In this document: one piece after another, positions 22,456-33,817 of the stretch
Layout of the letters: each line of letters begins with the position of its first letter
Position numbering within the stretch: the stretch's first letter is position 1
Assembly: GCA_025174535.1 (NCBI GenBank)
Contig: JALBUN010000003.1
Coordinates: 1,634,501-1,698,500 of the forward strand
Source: Cantharellus purpuraceus
Lineage: Eukaryota > Basidiomycota > Agaricomycetes > Cantharellales > Hydnaceae
Length of the DNA stretch: 64,000 nt
Direction: 5' to 3'
Program-made: the position numbers and the translations under genes
The notes under the pieces: model-generated
What the model saw: only the letters and a program-made list of their open reading frames with translations
What the model was told of the DNA's origin: nothing
Databases searched by the model: none

Positions 22456-23590
22456 GGCAGTCTAGCAACAAGCTGGATAACGGTGGTAATGAAAGAAAGC
22501 TTGAGGGACATATACGAAGTCAGTCGGACGACCCTGAGTTTGTCGGCAACTCATCATGATGTGGATATGCATCAAGGACCTAATTGAGCGATGTGATCTC
22601 GACTGGTGGTACCTAGAGACCTGTCGCAGGTGGGGAGCAGAGCCGCCGAGTGATTACACCCATAAGTGGAGTTTTCTGGAAAGTCCCTAGGCTATTTCAA
22701 TAGCCACGGTGTTTCCCAGATGAAGTCATTAGTTGAAGTTCTTAGCTCCCGGTTGGGTCTTGATTGGCTGGAGAGGTCCCACGTCTCTATATAAGTAGCA
22801 CATGGGAAAAAGAGTATATGGTTACTGGATCAAGCAACGCGTTGATCGGTTTTCTCATCTTAATTCCACCTCCATTTTTTGCCTCCCGTCTGAACCCCTC
22901 GCGCTCGAAGTCGTTGCCGACCGCTCGTCTAATTTGCATACCTACCCTTCCACTTTCCCATCTGAATATCTCTTTCCTTTTCTCTCTTATGTGTTTAGCT
23001 TCCGCCGGCTTGAGACGGCCCGGAATTCCTTCTTCGGTCGCTCAAGAGAACGGTGGCGACGCAATATAGTATATTTGTTTACCAATAATTATTGGTTCGG
23101 CATATGCCAGGTTCACTGATAATTACTCACCACGACCGTGAGAATATTAAGCTTGACGCGTCTGACATGTCTAATTACCACTACATGCAGTGCCCTGTCG
23201 CATATTCCATGTCTATTCTGTGATATACGCTCACCACCTTGATCGGGACTCGGCTGGAGATCATAAGACGCAGCACTAGCTACCGTGTTGACCATGTTTA
23301 TTAACAGATCATCATCCTCAATACTTGAAGAGGTGGTAGTGGGGACGGTTTCATCAATGTTGAATTTATAATTAAATTAGTATGGCAAGCAGAGTCCGTC
23401 TCTGCCTCTCTGAAAGTCCAGAGGACACTGGTGAATATGCAGGAAACCACGTGTTCAGGCGCTACCAAATGTCTTTGAACAAGCCATGGTCTACACCGAC
23501 CCAGGTGTCTGAGAGTTACTTGGCGTCGACGAGGACAGACGGGGCAGGGGTGGGGGCAGGAATGGGAGGGGACGACCCGGTAAAAAAATG
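22456..23590. other. intergenic, upstream region of copy 2
   Basis: Parts match the region upstream of copy 4 (for example TTAGCTCCCGGTTGGGTCTTG at about 22740), so the duplicated unit extends several hundred bases upstream of the start codon. A TATATAAGTAG box sits at about 22788-22798 on the plus strand, with no convincing gene behind it. Confidence 0.5.
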
Positions 23591-23624
23591 TTATTTTGTC
23601 TGTCGACTCTGAGGCCTGAGGGAG

Positions 23625-24203
23625 GTGTTGTTGCTGTGTTCGCATTTGGTGGCGTGTAAGGAGTGTTTGGTGGATATGGTGGAGTTTGGTGTGCAGTTGA
23701 TGCATGGGGATGATGGGGCGGGGACGGGGGCCGGGATGGTGCAGGTGCCGGTGCGAGGGAAATGTAGGGCGAAGGGAGTGCCAAGAACAATGACGGCGAG
23801 GCGGGACAGGCGAGTACAATGCTTGCGCCCGCGGCGCGGCCGACGACTGCGAGGCGAAAGCGAAAGGCCACGGGGTCCCGTGCGTCGGCAGCCGTACACG
23901 TCGCTGTTGAGGATTTCGACGGTGGCGCATGGGAAGGTGAAGGTGGGGGGAGGCGAGGCGCCTGTGAGTGTGCTTGTGAGTACGACTGCGCGAGTTGCAG
24001 CGCAAGAGGAGCCGCTGATGGAATTGGGATCGGGATCGGGATCGGGATCGAATGCGAAGGTCGGAACCGGGGCGGTGACGGGAGTGAAGACGGAGACGAG
24101 GGAGGCTGAAGCAGTTGATGGAGACGAGGATGTTCTTGCTGCTGTTGTGGCGAGCGTGGATGCGGAAACGAGTGGGATTGAGATTGGGATGGAAGCGGGT
24201 TGA
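23625..24203 (+). CDS. low-complexity acidic frame B, unknown, strand uncertain
   Basis: Longer relative of the 19.2-19.5 kb block. It has an Arg-rich middle (RRGRRLRGESERPRG) and a Gly-Ser repeat (LGSGSGSGS) before the conserved TGVKTETREAEAVDGDEDV. All three minus frames are also largely open because the block is GC-rich, so openness alone proves nothing. Conservation with block A is the only support. No start, splice sites or domain can be defended. Confidence 0.3.
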   Translation: MLLLCSHLVACKECLVDMVEFGVQLMHGDDGAGTGAGMVQVPVRGKCRAKGVPRTMTARRDRRVQCLRPRRGRRLRGESERPRGPVRRQPYTSLLRISTVAHGKVKVGGGEAPVSVLVSTTARVAAQEEPLMELGSGSGSGSNAKVGTGAVTGVKTETREAEAVDGDEDVLAAVVASVDAETSGIEIGMEAG

Positions 24204-24433
24204 CGTTTACATTGAGCGTCACGTTGAGCTAGCAAGAACTTACCGTGAAATAGTACTATAATAGTACCTTTTGATTTCTATCATACGGCATCACAGGATG
24301 TCATATTGGGTGAACTAAAATCAATTACACCGGGCACGTCGGGCTCCCATATTTTGTTGTATGACCATATGTGATGGTCATGAATACACACGCGTATCTG
24401 GAAATCTAAGACATGTGAGATATTTGCTGGGTT

Positions 24434-26590
24434 CTACACAGCCTGAGGGGCAGCGGCGGGAGACCCGACTGGATCAGCTGCAGTCCTCGAGTCCGCTTCG
24501 AGGATGGCCACTTGCTTCCCTGTGCTGATAATTGTGCCGACTGGTTTGACGGACTGTGCCGAGGCTTCATTGCCGGTACTGGTCCTCCGCCAGAACATGC
24601 AGGATTGAATCAGCTCCTGTGATATGAATATATGTGTGGACATCATAGCTACATTACTTGCTCTGTTGACACCAAAGATAATCGCTGCCACCAGGGGGAC
24701 TACAAAACGCTTGTCACTTCAGAAACGAGGATGCGTCAATAAAGGACGTACGCGCCACTTCTAGCATATCACGCCAGGTCACGCTGCCTACAAATCCATT
24801 ATGCTTGATGAAAGAATGAATATTCAGGTATTGAAAGCAGGGCATAAAAAATTGCTCAGCACATACACGACCACAGTGCGATATAGAGTGAGCATGATCA
24901 CACGCAATAGGATAGAAAGCGGGACAGCCCCCTGTGCCTGCATGTGTCGGAAAAACCACCAACGTCTGAAAACTATTCTGATGATGAGAACTGGATGTGA
25001 AATGATTGGTTAGAGGAGAAGTTGCATGAGAATCTGTCGAGGTTCCTTTGAACACACAGGGCTTACGGTCAAAGATGATAGTGATGGCCAGGAGCCTAAG
25101 AGGCGGCTTGCTCACTGTGAAGTCAAAATCGTAACTCCCCCCTGTGAAGTCATTTGTGGGTTTGGTTGCTCATAGTGAATACAATTGAGCTGCAGCTCCA
25201 AGCAAGGCGCAATAGAATCCCTTTGGCGGGACCGTCATCATAGAATGAACCAAAACTTGATGAGTATGATTCCAGTACAAGTAAATCTACAACATCCGTG
25301 AGCAGGACATCATGATTATCGCGTTTGAACGCACGAAGAAGGGATAAAAGTGCGAAGATGGCGAAAAGTATGTACGGGATCACAAAAAGCTGTTCCAATA
25401 CCAGTGAGAACACCAGAGGTTGGAGATCAAAATGTACCATGCAAGTCGTCCAACGAATGATCCGCTTCTGCTTGACTCCATCATTGGGACCTTTATGAAT
25501 TGCTGCCCGTGTACTGAGCCAGAGCTTGGAAACATCAGAGGAGACTCGTGAGCTACAGTGACAATGGAATGAGACAACACGTACCTGGATAATCAGAGCT
25601 AACGTAGATCCAGCAGTCATCACTTGTGCACTCTCGGTAAGTGCGGCTTGTGTCAGACACATATTCTGGGACACATCTGCAAGTGGAGTGTATACAGTGT
25701 TGCCGTCAGTACCACGATAAAGCCTTAAATGGCGAAAGCGTGAGGTAAGTCTTTAAGGTCTCAACCCATGGAAATTGTACTGACAACATCGAGAAAAAAA
25801 CGCTGGAAAAGATCCAAGTGATGCAAAAGTTGAGGAATGTGAGGTCGCGACGAACTCTTCCAGAAAATATAGCAAACAGGAGAACGACAACCAATCCGAC
25901 GTGCCCTCCTGCAATCTGTAAAGCCAAGAAGACGGTCTGCATTCTTCTGAGGGCTGCCAAACGATCAGTGGATGATACCGTAGCGATATCATGTCACTAG
26001 TACATACACGCACTGTCACGATTGAACTCCTGGACAATTGTCACAGCCTCCGGTGGAAGATCGAGTTGAAAATCGACGTAGATTTTTTCCCTGTGACACT
26101 TACTGATTTCCTCTGCTACATGTCAAATTCTCAAGTTCAAACATTATTTTGTTAATCATCCCATCTAAAGATATCTGAACACCGGCAGAATTGTGAGGAG
26201 GAGCACTATTGACTTGACCCAAAGTGCAGGCTATGCAGAATCCTTTGGCTTGAATCGAGGCGACGACCTCACTGGTCCTAGTACACAAACTGCAGTTTGC
26301 TTTGGCCTGAAGATAGATAACCGTACACTCGCAGTGTGGAGTTGTGCACTCGGCTTTCAGTTCTCCAGAATATGTGCAAGAGGCATCACACTGTCAACGA
26401 AGCTGAGAATGCAGTGATTGGCCATGCAGAAGACCACTCACATCGGCTACTCGCCTCAATGAAAGTAATGAGATAGAAGAGTCATCCGGATCTAATTGTG
26501 CAGTAACTACTGATATTCAGGTCCACGAATACAAATGACACATGAGATGGCCACTCACCACAACCTGCAAACAACATTAGGCATCACTTG
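24434..26590 (-). pseudogene. CFEM-like/multi-TM receptor-like protein, copy 3 (5' end deleted)
   Basis: The cysteine domain is complete (CDASCTYSGELKAEC, TPHCEC, ANCSLC) with the family spacing. The membrane exons are open: RRMQTVFLALQIAGGHVGLV, WIFSSVFFSML, AALTESAQVMTAGSTLALII, LFVIPYILFAIFALLSLLRA, RRWWFFRHMQAQGAVPLSIL. The tail CMFWRRTSTGNEASAQ ends at 24434. At about 26586 the sequence jumps from the end of the signal-peptide exon straight into what is upstream flank in copies 2 and 4. About 75 bases carrying the ATG and the first half of the signal peptide are lost. Unless an upstream exon replaces it, the product could not be secreted or initiated normally. The rest looks young and little changed. 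Confidence 0.72.
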
Positions 26591-26970
26591 AGGGTCATTT
26601 GCGAGCTCAGTGGGAAGACCAGTCGGTGAGGAATCTGCAATCTGCCAGAGACGCTCGAGAACCTGATTGAGCGAACTGACCTCAGCTAGTTATACTTAGA
26701 GATCTAGCTATACCGGATCAGAAAGAGATTGCGACAAACAAGAGCCTTTAATGTTGCCAATTCACATGCGAAGTCAGCGGGATAACACGAGTTGATTCAA
26801 AGTTAACCCCCTTCAACTGCTGCTACTTAACATACAGAAATGTAATGCAGAGCGTGAATTCTGGAAAGGGCTTGGCAGGTAAGCAACTAACTAATGCATT
26901 TGCTATAGACTACTGTCAGTACTTACACTTGAGCGAATAGACATCCCCAGTCTTTATACAAAGTAGTCCA
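26591..26970. other. intergenic between copies 3 and 4
   Basis: Upstream flank of copy 3, similar to the upstream flanks of copies 2 and 4, then unmatched sequence beyond the shortened 3' end of copy 4. No gene seen. Confidence 0.5.
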
Positions 26971-28996
26971 CTAGAAGGCATCATTGCTGATACTAGTCTT
27001 CCGCCAGAACATGCAAGATTGAATCAGCTCCTGTGATACGAGTATAGGTTGATAACATCATGGCCACTTCAAGTCACTTACTCTGTTAATACCAAAGATA
27101 ATGGCTGCCACCAGGGGAACTCCAAAGCACTTGTCACTTCAAAATGAAGATGTGTTGCCGTAACGACGGGCGTACGTGCAGCCTGTAGCATATCAACCCA
27201 GATTGGGAGACCAAAGTTATATCCAAGACCTCCACTATTCTTAGATGAATGCCATTCTGGTGGACGTTTCAAGACAGATCCATACGTGCTTCATACAAGA
27301 ATTAGCATTGAAAGCAGGGTGCAGTCTTGCTTGGTGCGTACATAACGACCACAATGCGATAGATAGTGAATATGATCACACGCAATAAGACAGAAAGCGG
27401 GACAGCACCCTGTGTCTGGATATATCGGAAATACCACCAACGTCTGTACGCTATGCTGATGATGAGAGATTTGTTCATGGTCAATAAATCGCATGAAGAT
27501 TCATTTGCATAAATATAGGGCTTACCGTCAAACATCACAGTGATGGTCAGGAGCCCAAGTGTTACACCGTAGACAGCTTGCAGTCTGTGGGGTCAATAAA
27601 TGTAAGACCCTCCCGGGAAATATGAGCTTTGGTTGCTGACAAAGAATTAACTTTAAAACCAATCATAATGCAATAGAAGTTCGATGGCATGGTCGAAGTA
27701 CCAAATATAATGCCACTATCCTACATCAGGTAAGCAAGACATCAGTATTATCACTTTTCAACTCACCAAGATGGGAGGAAGTGAAAAGACGATAAAAAGT
27801 ATGTACGGGGTCATGAGAAGCTGTTCAAATATCAGTGAGTGCCACAGTACTGAAGATCACACATACTATGTATAACGTCCAACGAGTGAGCTGCTGCTGC
27901 TTGACTCCATTCGTAGGACCTCCATGAATAGCTATCCGAAGACCAAGCCAAAGCTTATAAATAGGAAATGAGACTCATGAACTGCGATGGCAAGAGACGG
28001 TACGTACCTGAATGACGAGAGCCAACGTAGAACAAGCAGTCATTACTTGTGCACCTTCGGTAAATGCAGCTTGCACGAGACATGTATTCAGGGACACTCC
28101 CCTGACTGTGATATATGTTGTTTTACCGTAGGGACCACGATAAAGCCTCAAATGAACAAAGTGCGAGGTGAGCTTTCCAAACCACGACCATGCAAAATAT
28201 AAAAATGCTGACAATATTGAGAAGACGACACTAGAAATGATCCATGTGGTGCAGAAGTTTATGAATGTGGGGTCACGACGAACTCTTCCAGAGAAAATGG
28301 CGAACAGAAGAATGACAACCAACCCGACGTGCCCTCCTGCAATCTGTACAGCCAAGAAGACAGCCTGCATCCTTCGGAGAGCTGCCTGATGATGGGTGAA
28401 TGATGCCACAACGGTTAATCATTGATACATACATGCGCCATCACGATAGAATTTCTGGAGAATCGGAATTGCCGCAGTGCTGGGTAGGAGATCAAGTTGA
28501 ACCTCAATGTATGCAACGTCGATCCCCTCGTGGTGACACTGATTAGTCGCCTCTGCAACACACTATTAGACCTCCGGAATCATGCCTCTCTGGTCAAACA
28601 TACCATCCAAAATGACTTGAACATTGGCAGCATCCCTAGGTGATATGGCTTGACACAGCAGACAGTCACCTTGGACTTGAAGAAAGGAAACCGTACAGTT
28701 GCAGTGTGGGGTAATGCAGTTGTCCTGCAGTTCTTGGAAATAGGTGCAAGTCGCATTGCACTAAACAACAAAGTTGAGTATGCAGTGAGTGACCACGCGG
28801 AACGTCGCTCACATCGGTCGTTAAGGAACCTGTCTGACTCAGTGCAGGTGATGAAATCAAGGAGTCACCCTGGTCTGACTGTGCAGTAGCTATTGACCTC
28901 GAGGTCAGCGAAGACATTCAACGACACGTGAGACGGTCACTCACCATAGCCTGAAAACAGCGTTAGGCACGAGGTTAGAAGGCTGAAGAAGTACAT
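26971..28996 (-). CDS. CFEM-like/multi-TM receptor-like protein, copy 4 (shortened C-terminus)
   Basis: The start MYFFSLLTSCLTLFSGYG (28996 down) is a signal peptide, spliced to ATAQSDQGDS. The eight-cysteine ectodomain is intact (CNATCTYFQELQDNC, TPHCNC, GDCLLC, then NQC). Membrane exons include RRMQAVFLAVQIAGGHVGLV, WIISSVVFSILL after splicing, AAFTEGAQVMTACSTLALVI, and RRWWYFRYIQTQGAVPLSVL. The C-terminal exon runs CMFWRKTSISNDAF-stop (26971), whereas the paralogues continue for about 40 residues of cytoplasmic tail. One intron would use a donor shifted to GTCAGC. Membrane topology appears kept, but signalling through the lost tail would be affected. It may be functional or freshly decaying. 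Confidence 0.65.
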
Positions 28997-30090
28997 GGCC
29001 ATCCAGTGACAAGGGAATAAGGTGGTAATAAAGGAGAGCTTGAAGGTCATTTGCAAAATCAGCTGGAAGGCCCTGAGTTTGTCGCCAACTTGTCATGATA
29101 TGGATACACACTCAAGACCTGATTGAGCGACGTGACCTCAACTGGTGGTACCCTGGCACTGCCGTGAGAGAAGAACCATCAAGTGATTAGAGTTTCACGA
29201 AGACTCACTTGCCTTGGGTTAGTCTATAAATATGATCTATCTCAAACGAAGTTGCCTGCTTAGCTCCCAGTTGAATCTTGATTCGCTTGAGAGGTCCTAC
29301 ATCGACCTCAAGGTGACACTTGAAGGGCGTCTAGTGAGTGATGATACTGATGAGATGTAAGAATTTACGAAGAGCTGATGGACCATCATGTTTCAAGGTA
29401 CACTGTGTATATATAGACCTGAGTATATGAATAGAAGGCAACTTACAATATTTCAGCAGATGGTGAGACAGCGGATGTTTTTTTTTTTCGCCCCCTGGCG
29501 CCAAAAAGCGCCAGATTGCCACTGAACAGATCCACAACGGATTGGTACATGTAGGCGTGCTCTGCGGGAAAATGCCCGAATCCAGGTCCGAAGCTAGTCC
29601 CGCGATTCCACAACGGATTGGTACATGTAGGCGTGCTCTGCGGGAAAATGCCCGAATCCAGGTCCGAAGCTAGTCCCGCGATTTGTTCAACCGCGTTCCA
29701 CCCTAGTCTCTGATTACAGGAACCATGCCCGTAATAACTTTGTCCATTGTTGATTCTATAGGGATGACGCTGTCTAAAGTCTTTGAACAAGCCCAACCCC
29801 AGAAGAACCATGTTGCGCTCTGTAAAGTTCACAAGGAGGCTGCCTCTCACATCCAGCCCGTTCAAATAGGGAAAGTATAAAATTGGTTGGCGAAGGAACT
29901 ATTGAGGATGCGTTTACCAATATGGCGAATCACAATGTCAGGAAGGGTATGTCGCCAGCGGGTCGTGTCGCGAGGTTTCCAGGAACTACGTTCGATTCAT
30001 GAACGAGAGGGGTGCGCACCATTTGTCATGCACAGAGACATTGGAGGGTGTTGGTTCGTGGCTGCAGAGGGAAAGACGATGGAGATGAGG
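28997..30090. other. intergenic with 76-bp tandem duplication
   Basis: The upstream flank of copy 4 runs to about 29320. A minus-strand frame (29443-29865) shows no known domain. It contains the exact 76-bp duplication described separately, which changes frame. A T-run followed by a short purine stretch lies at about 29479-29490. Confidence 0.45.
29531..29682. repeat. tandem duplication, 2 x 76 bp
   Basis: The unit starting TCCACAACGGATTGG at 29531 is repeated without visible mismatch from 29607. Because 76 is not a multiple of three, any minus-strand frame across it reads the same DNA in two frames (for example S-F-G-P-G-F-G-H-F and S-D-L-D-S-G-I-F). Confidence 0.9.
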
Positions 30091-31090
30091 CCGAAGATAC
30101 ACCTACAACATTTCATCGCACGACTTTTAAAGCACCTCCTCTAAGCCTTCCTCGCGAAGGATAAGAATGACCGGTACCGTGTCGTACAGATAGTTGCAGA
30201 AATGATCTTCCACCTCTGCTAAATCTAGTACGTACAGTCTCATCACGCGTCTGCAGAACATATTGGCACATCAGCGATGATAGTTACACGCTGCTGCGTG
30301 CCTCATTGCTGGAGAGCGTTAACAGGCTGTGATTGCCTCTCGCGTGGTTAAAGTTCTCATGGAGATTCTCCAGTTCGATCCTGCAGCGTGAGCAATCTCC
30401 ATTTATCCATATTCTTCCTCTTAACATTGATCGTTAACAATTCCGATACCAGAGGTCCGGTGACCAGCCTACTCAACATCCTAGCCACCCAACATACAGT
30501 CCCGGCCATTCTCTCACGGACACGCGACACCGACGACATCATCCGCAAGACAGTATATTCTCACGTGCTTAGCATCCGCCATCACCCAAGGCAGCTCATG
30601 ATTCGCACAACGTGAACTGATTGTACGCAATGAATGGCCTCGGTGACCGCCAGGCCTCTGTCCGCGCAGCGGCAGGTAAGCTAATCGGCACGTGGTTAAA
30701 CCTCGCTGGGGGGGCTTGATAGAGTTTCTGCAAACTTTCGATTTGCTGGGAAGTGAAGCCACCGAAGACGCTTTATTCTCTATTTTTATAAAACGGCCGG
30801 AAAACTTTGACGCAGAATTTGATGGTAGGTCAAACAATTTTTCCAGGCTATGCGGTGTTGTTTATTTGACCGCAGAGGCTTCTCGGGATGAGTTGATCTC
30901 AGAAACTGCGTTGTGTTTGTTGAACACTGCTTCAATACGAAAGATGACGGTTGATTGAAATCCCCCAACGTCTCTGGAGTTTAAAGTCCAGGCGGCGTAC
31001 AATGACCTCGAACAGATCCAGGCATATGAAGAGCTCCGGCTGCTAGATGAGCATAAAGAAGAGGAGCAGGACGCCAATGTATGCGAATGA
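30091..31090 (+). pseudogene. condensin complex subunit 3 (Ycg1/CAP-G) fragment, decayed
   Basis: Fragments in CAP-G order are readable: FIARLLKHLL-stop-AFLAKDKNDRYRVVQIVAEM (30108-30222); PAILSRTRDTDDIIRKTVYSH and HPRQLMI (about 30508-30605); QRELIVRN, then GLGDRQASVRAAAGKLIGTW (about 30610-30695); LIEFLQTFDLLGSEATEDALF; and EFKVQAAYNDLEQIQAYEEL (about 30979-31040). Condensin subunit 3 is a HEAT-repeat protein of mitotic chromosome compaction. Stops at 30142-30144 and 30220-30222, a one-base insertion near 30604, a 4-base AATG duplication at 30629-30636 and TGA at 30955-30957 rule out a working gene. The N-terminal third and C-terminal half are missing. A functional copy should exist elsewhere in the genome. 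Confidence 0.85.
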
Positions 31091-32624
31091 AATTGATAAA
31101 CGCAAGATGTTCGGTCTCGTTTGTGCGTTGATCCCTCAAGACCGCAACGACGAGAAACGCGCCGTTATAGATAAGTCACCGAAAAAGTTTTCACATAACA
31201 GCTAGAAGGGTTCAGCGAAGAGGATTTCCGACAGCTAGAGGATCTCACGGACCTCTGAATCTATGGGTGGGTAAGATGCGCTTCCCCCTCCACCACGAAA
31301 GAGAAGCTGCCAGGTGAGTTGTTTAATACTTTACCATCCGAGTGCGTTTTGTTATAGATCGCAATGTATCCACAAATGCTACATCAGATGTTGAGGGCTT
31401 TGGTAACTCGACCCCCGGGCCTAGGAATGGGGGCAAGAGAAGGTGTGTCATTACTTTACCCAGCCTCTTAATTTTACAGGATGATCAGGGACGCTGAAGT
31501 AGACGTGTCGGTGCCTGTGACCCCTTGAGCATTGCCCAGAAGAGCCGCGTAAGGCAATACAGCCATTATGAGTGCATACCCTGATCCCAACTCCTACAGT
31601 AAGTTGTACCCCTCCATCGTTGAAGAGTCTGAGTCAGATTTAGAGTCTAAGGACAGCAAAGATGAAGAGGGGGCACCAACTCCTGTAAAGGGCGAGGTAT
31701 ATATGTGCAGACTGATTGCTTCTTTGTTATCCCATCAGCATGGCTTACTCCTTTGGAAGGAGCAGCAACGATCAGCCTGCCTCGGAGCGAAAACCGGGAG
31801 AAGCAGAGCTGGACCAGCAAATAGATAATTTGTCTGAGGGTCCCCAATCAGATGATGGGGGAGAGGTTGATGATTTGTTCGGTTAGTGAAGATGACGGTG
31901 AAGAGTAAGGGTGAGTTGATTATTGCTTTATTTCATTTACCTGTGTTATGCTGGAGCACACTTGTTTTGGCTATGGGCTGCGTAGCTCTGGCGGCATTTC
32001 AGAAGGCCATAGGTGGCCTAGTAAGGCATGACAAGTTGCCATGTTTTACCAGAACACCTATGGCCTCACAGGGTTTGTCCAAGGTTGTCTACTGCAATAT
32101 TTGTGACAAAACTACATGTGGCAATTTCGTAGTAGATTGAATACACTCATATATAAATTTATTTGTTGCAGTACAACGGTGATTTTAGTGCCCTGGGGCT
32201 GGTGATGATACTGTAAATAGCTATGTCTATTAGTTGCTAATACTTCTAATGTAACAGCCGTTCTGATTCTACAATACTCTCACTGACAGCACTTAGATTG
32301 GCTAGCTACTCTGGGTCGATGCATAGATGCATATATACCATCAGTAAATAACGTGTATCAAGTAGACCGCACGCACTCCCGGGTATACGTTTTACGGAAC
32401 AGGGTCACTAGAAGTCAAAAGGTCTGTGATCCTCATGAAATTCATGGGACATGTTGGGTAACCATCAACGCATCAACAGCGGCTGATAGTGATCGACATT
32501 CGCATTCCTCCCAAAAGGATTTCTCAAAGGTAACATAAAGCAGTGAACTAACAGACAAAATTACAAAAAAATAGCAACAATATAGCAATGAGTACCGTGA
32601 AAAGAAAGCCGCATAGTTCAGAAT
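31091..32624. other. degraded sequence, no confident gene
   Basis: Small coding-like pieces are seen on the plus strand: LEGFSEEDFRQLEDLTDL at about 31203-31255, and NSYSKLYPSIVEESESDLES at about 31590-31650. They might be further remnants linked to the condensin fragment, but I could not place them in that protein. 31.9-32.6 kb shows nothing. Confidence 0.4.
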
Positions 32625-33817
32625 TCAATGCACCACGTCTAGGACTTCTGTGATAACCTGATCCACTGCGGTTGTCTTGAGGCCATTCTCTGAGAAATGT
32701 GACGTAGCTGCCCGATAGGCCTCCATCTCACGATCGAGTTGCGCGACGGACTTTTTTATTCGACGAGGTCCCTTTTTGAACGTTCGACGATGGACCTGCG
32801 ATGGCAAGTGCAAAAAATTGTCACCGTTGAACTATTAAAGTCCCTCAGACACGACAAGGGAAAAAAACTACTTGCCTGCAGCTGGACATACGGGACACTT
32901 GGAACGGGAATGGAAACAGGAGGTGGAAAATTCACTTTACTAATGCTGGAAGAAAAAGTCCTGGTAAGGAGCACTGTCAATCGTAAACGTCTATTTCTCA
33001 CCGATCGTTCAAGTTTAAACTGGTTGTTTGGCCATTGACACTTGCGGTGGTGCCTCCAATTCGCTCCAGTAGGCTCTTCGCCTTCGCTGGTGCCTCAGGG
33101 GGATCTGTAATCAACTCAATTTTCAAGGGACGTCCTATACCCACGCACACACACACACGCTCAGCTCCTGTTGATCAGTACGCATAGTCATTGCATGCTT
33201 GACTTACGACCGTCAATTATTTTCCCATTGTACTTCCGTCGAGCCTCAGCCGCATCACCACTCCGTTGAAAGTTGACTACAGCCATGCCCTTGGACCGCC
33301 CATTCGAATTGTAAATTATGAACACGTCGAACACGGGCCCAATCGTCTCGGCAAAGAGTTCCTATTAGCACCGCCCAAGTCCATATTTCCAAAAACGAAA
33401 AAAAAAAAGAAACAGAAATAGAAATAGTCAGCAAGGCATGTCAATGACCACGCACAAACAACGTGGAATCTGAACCTCAATATCGCGTTCATACACCGTG
33501 TCCAGCGGTAACTGGCTCATTAAGATTTTGCTTCCTACCGCCGCCGGTCGGGGCGGATCTCGCTTCTCATGAACGGAACCGTCGTGTGGCACAATGTCGC
33601 GTTCTACCCCCTGCCGGCGATGATCGTAGTACGCTGGTCGGACCTGCGCGGCAGTCGTCCGCCACGCCGGAGGCACTGTCCCGGCCGCTTTGCCAACAAC
33701 AGCCCGCTTCGTATGGTATGCAAATGCTTGTGATCGTGGGCGGTGAGCGGTCTGCTGCATGGCCGGCGCGTGATAGTTTATAACAAATGATAGCTTTTGG
33801 CACGAGTGGTTGTGCAA
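32625..33817 (-). CDS. YRA1: Yra1/ALY/REF-type mRNA export adaptor (THO complex subunit 4-like)
   Basis: An RRM is split over exons: RNP2-like SKILMSQLPLDTVYERDIE (about 33470-33530), then ELFAETIGPVFDVFIIYNSN and GRSKGMAVVNFQR (RNP1-like) to RRKYNGKIIDGR (about 33215-33358). After a 75-nt intron come RPLKIELITDPPEAPAKAKS and a spacer. The C-terminal FoP-duplication-type motif is KKGPRRIKKSVAQLDREMEA YR (near 32705-32780). Such proteins couple transcription and splicing to export by binding mRNA and the UAP56/Sub2 helicase in the nucleus. The usual N-terminal helicase-binding motif (LDKSLDDII-like) was not found, so the first exon may be missing from this model or absent. The start at 33817 is provisional. 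Confidence 0.75.

Noticed and set aside
23301..24235. Three long overlapping minus-strand frames (214-243 codons)
   Set aside because: All frames of this GC-rich block are open, so length is not evidence; none has a recognisable domain.
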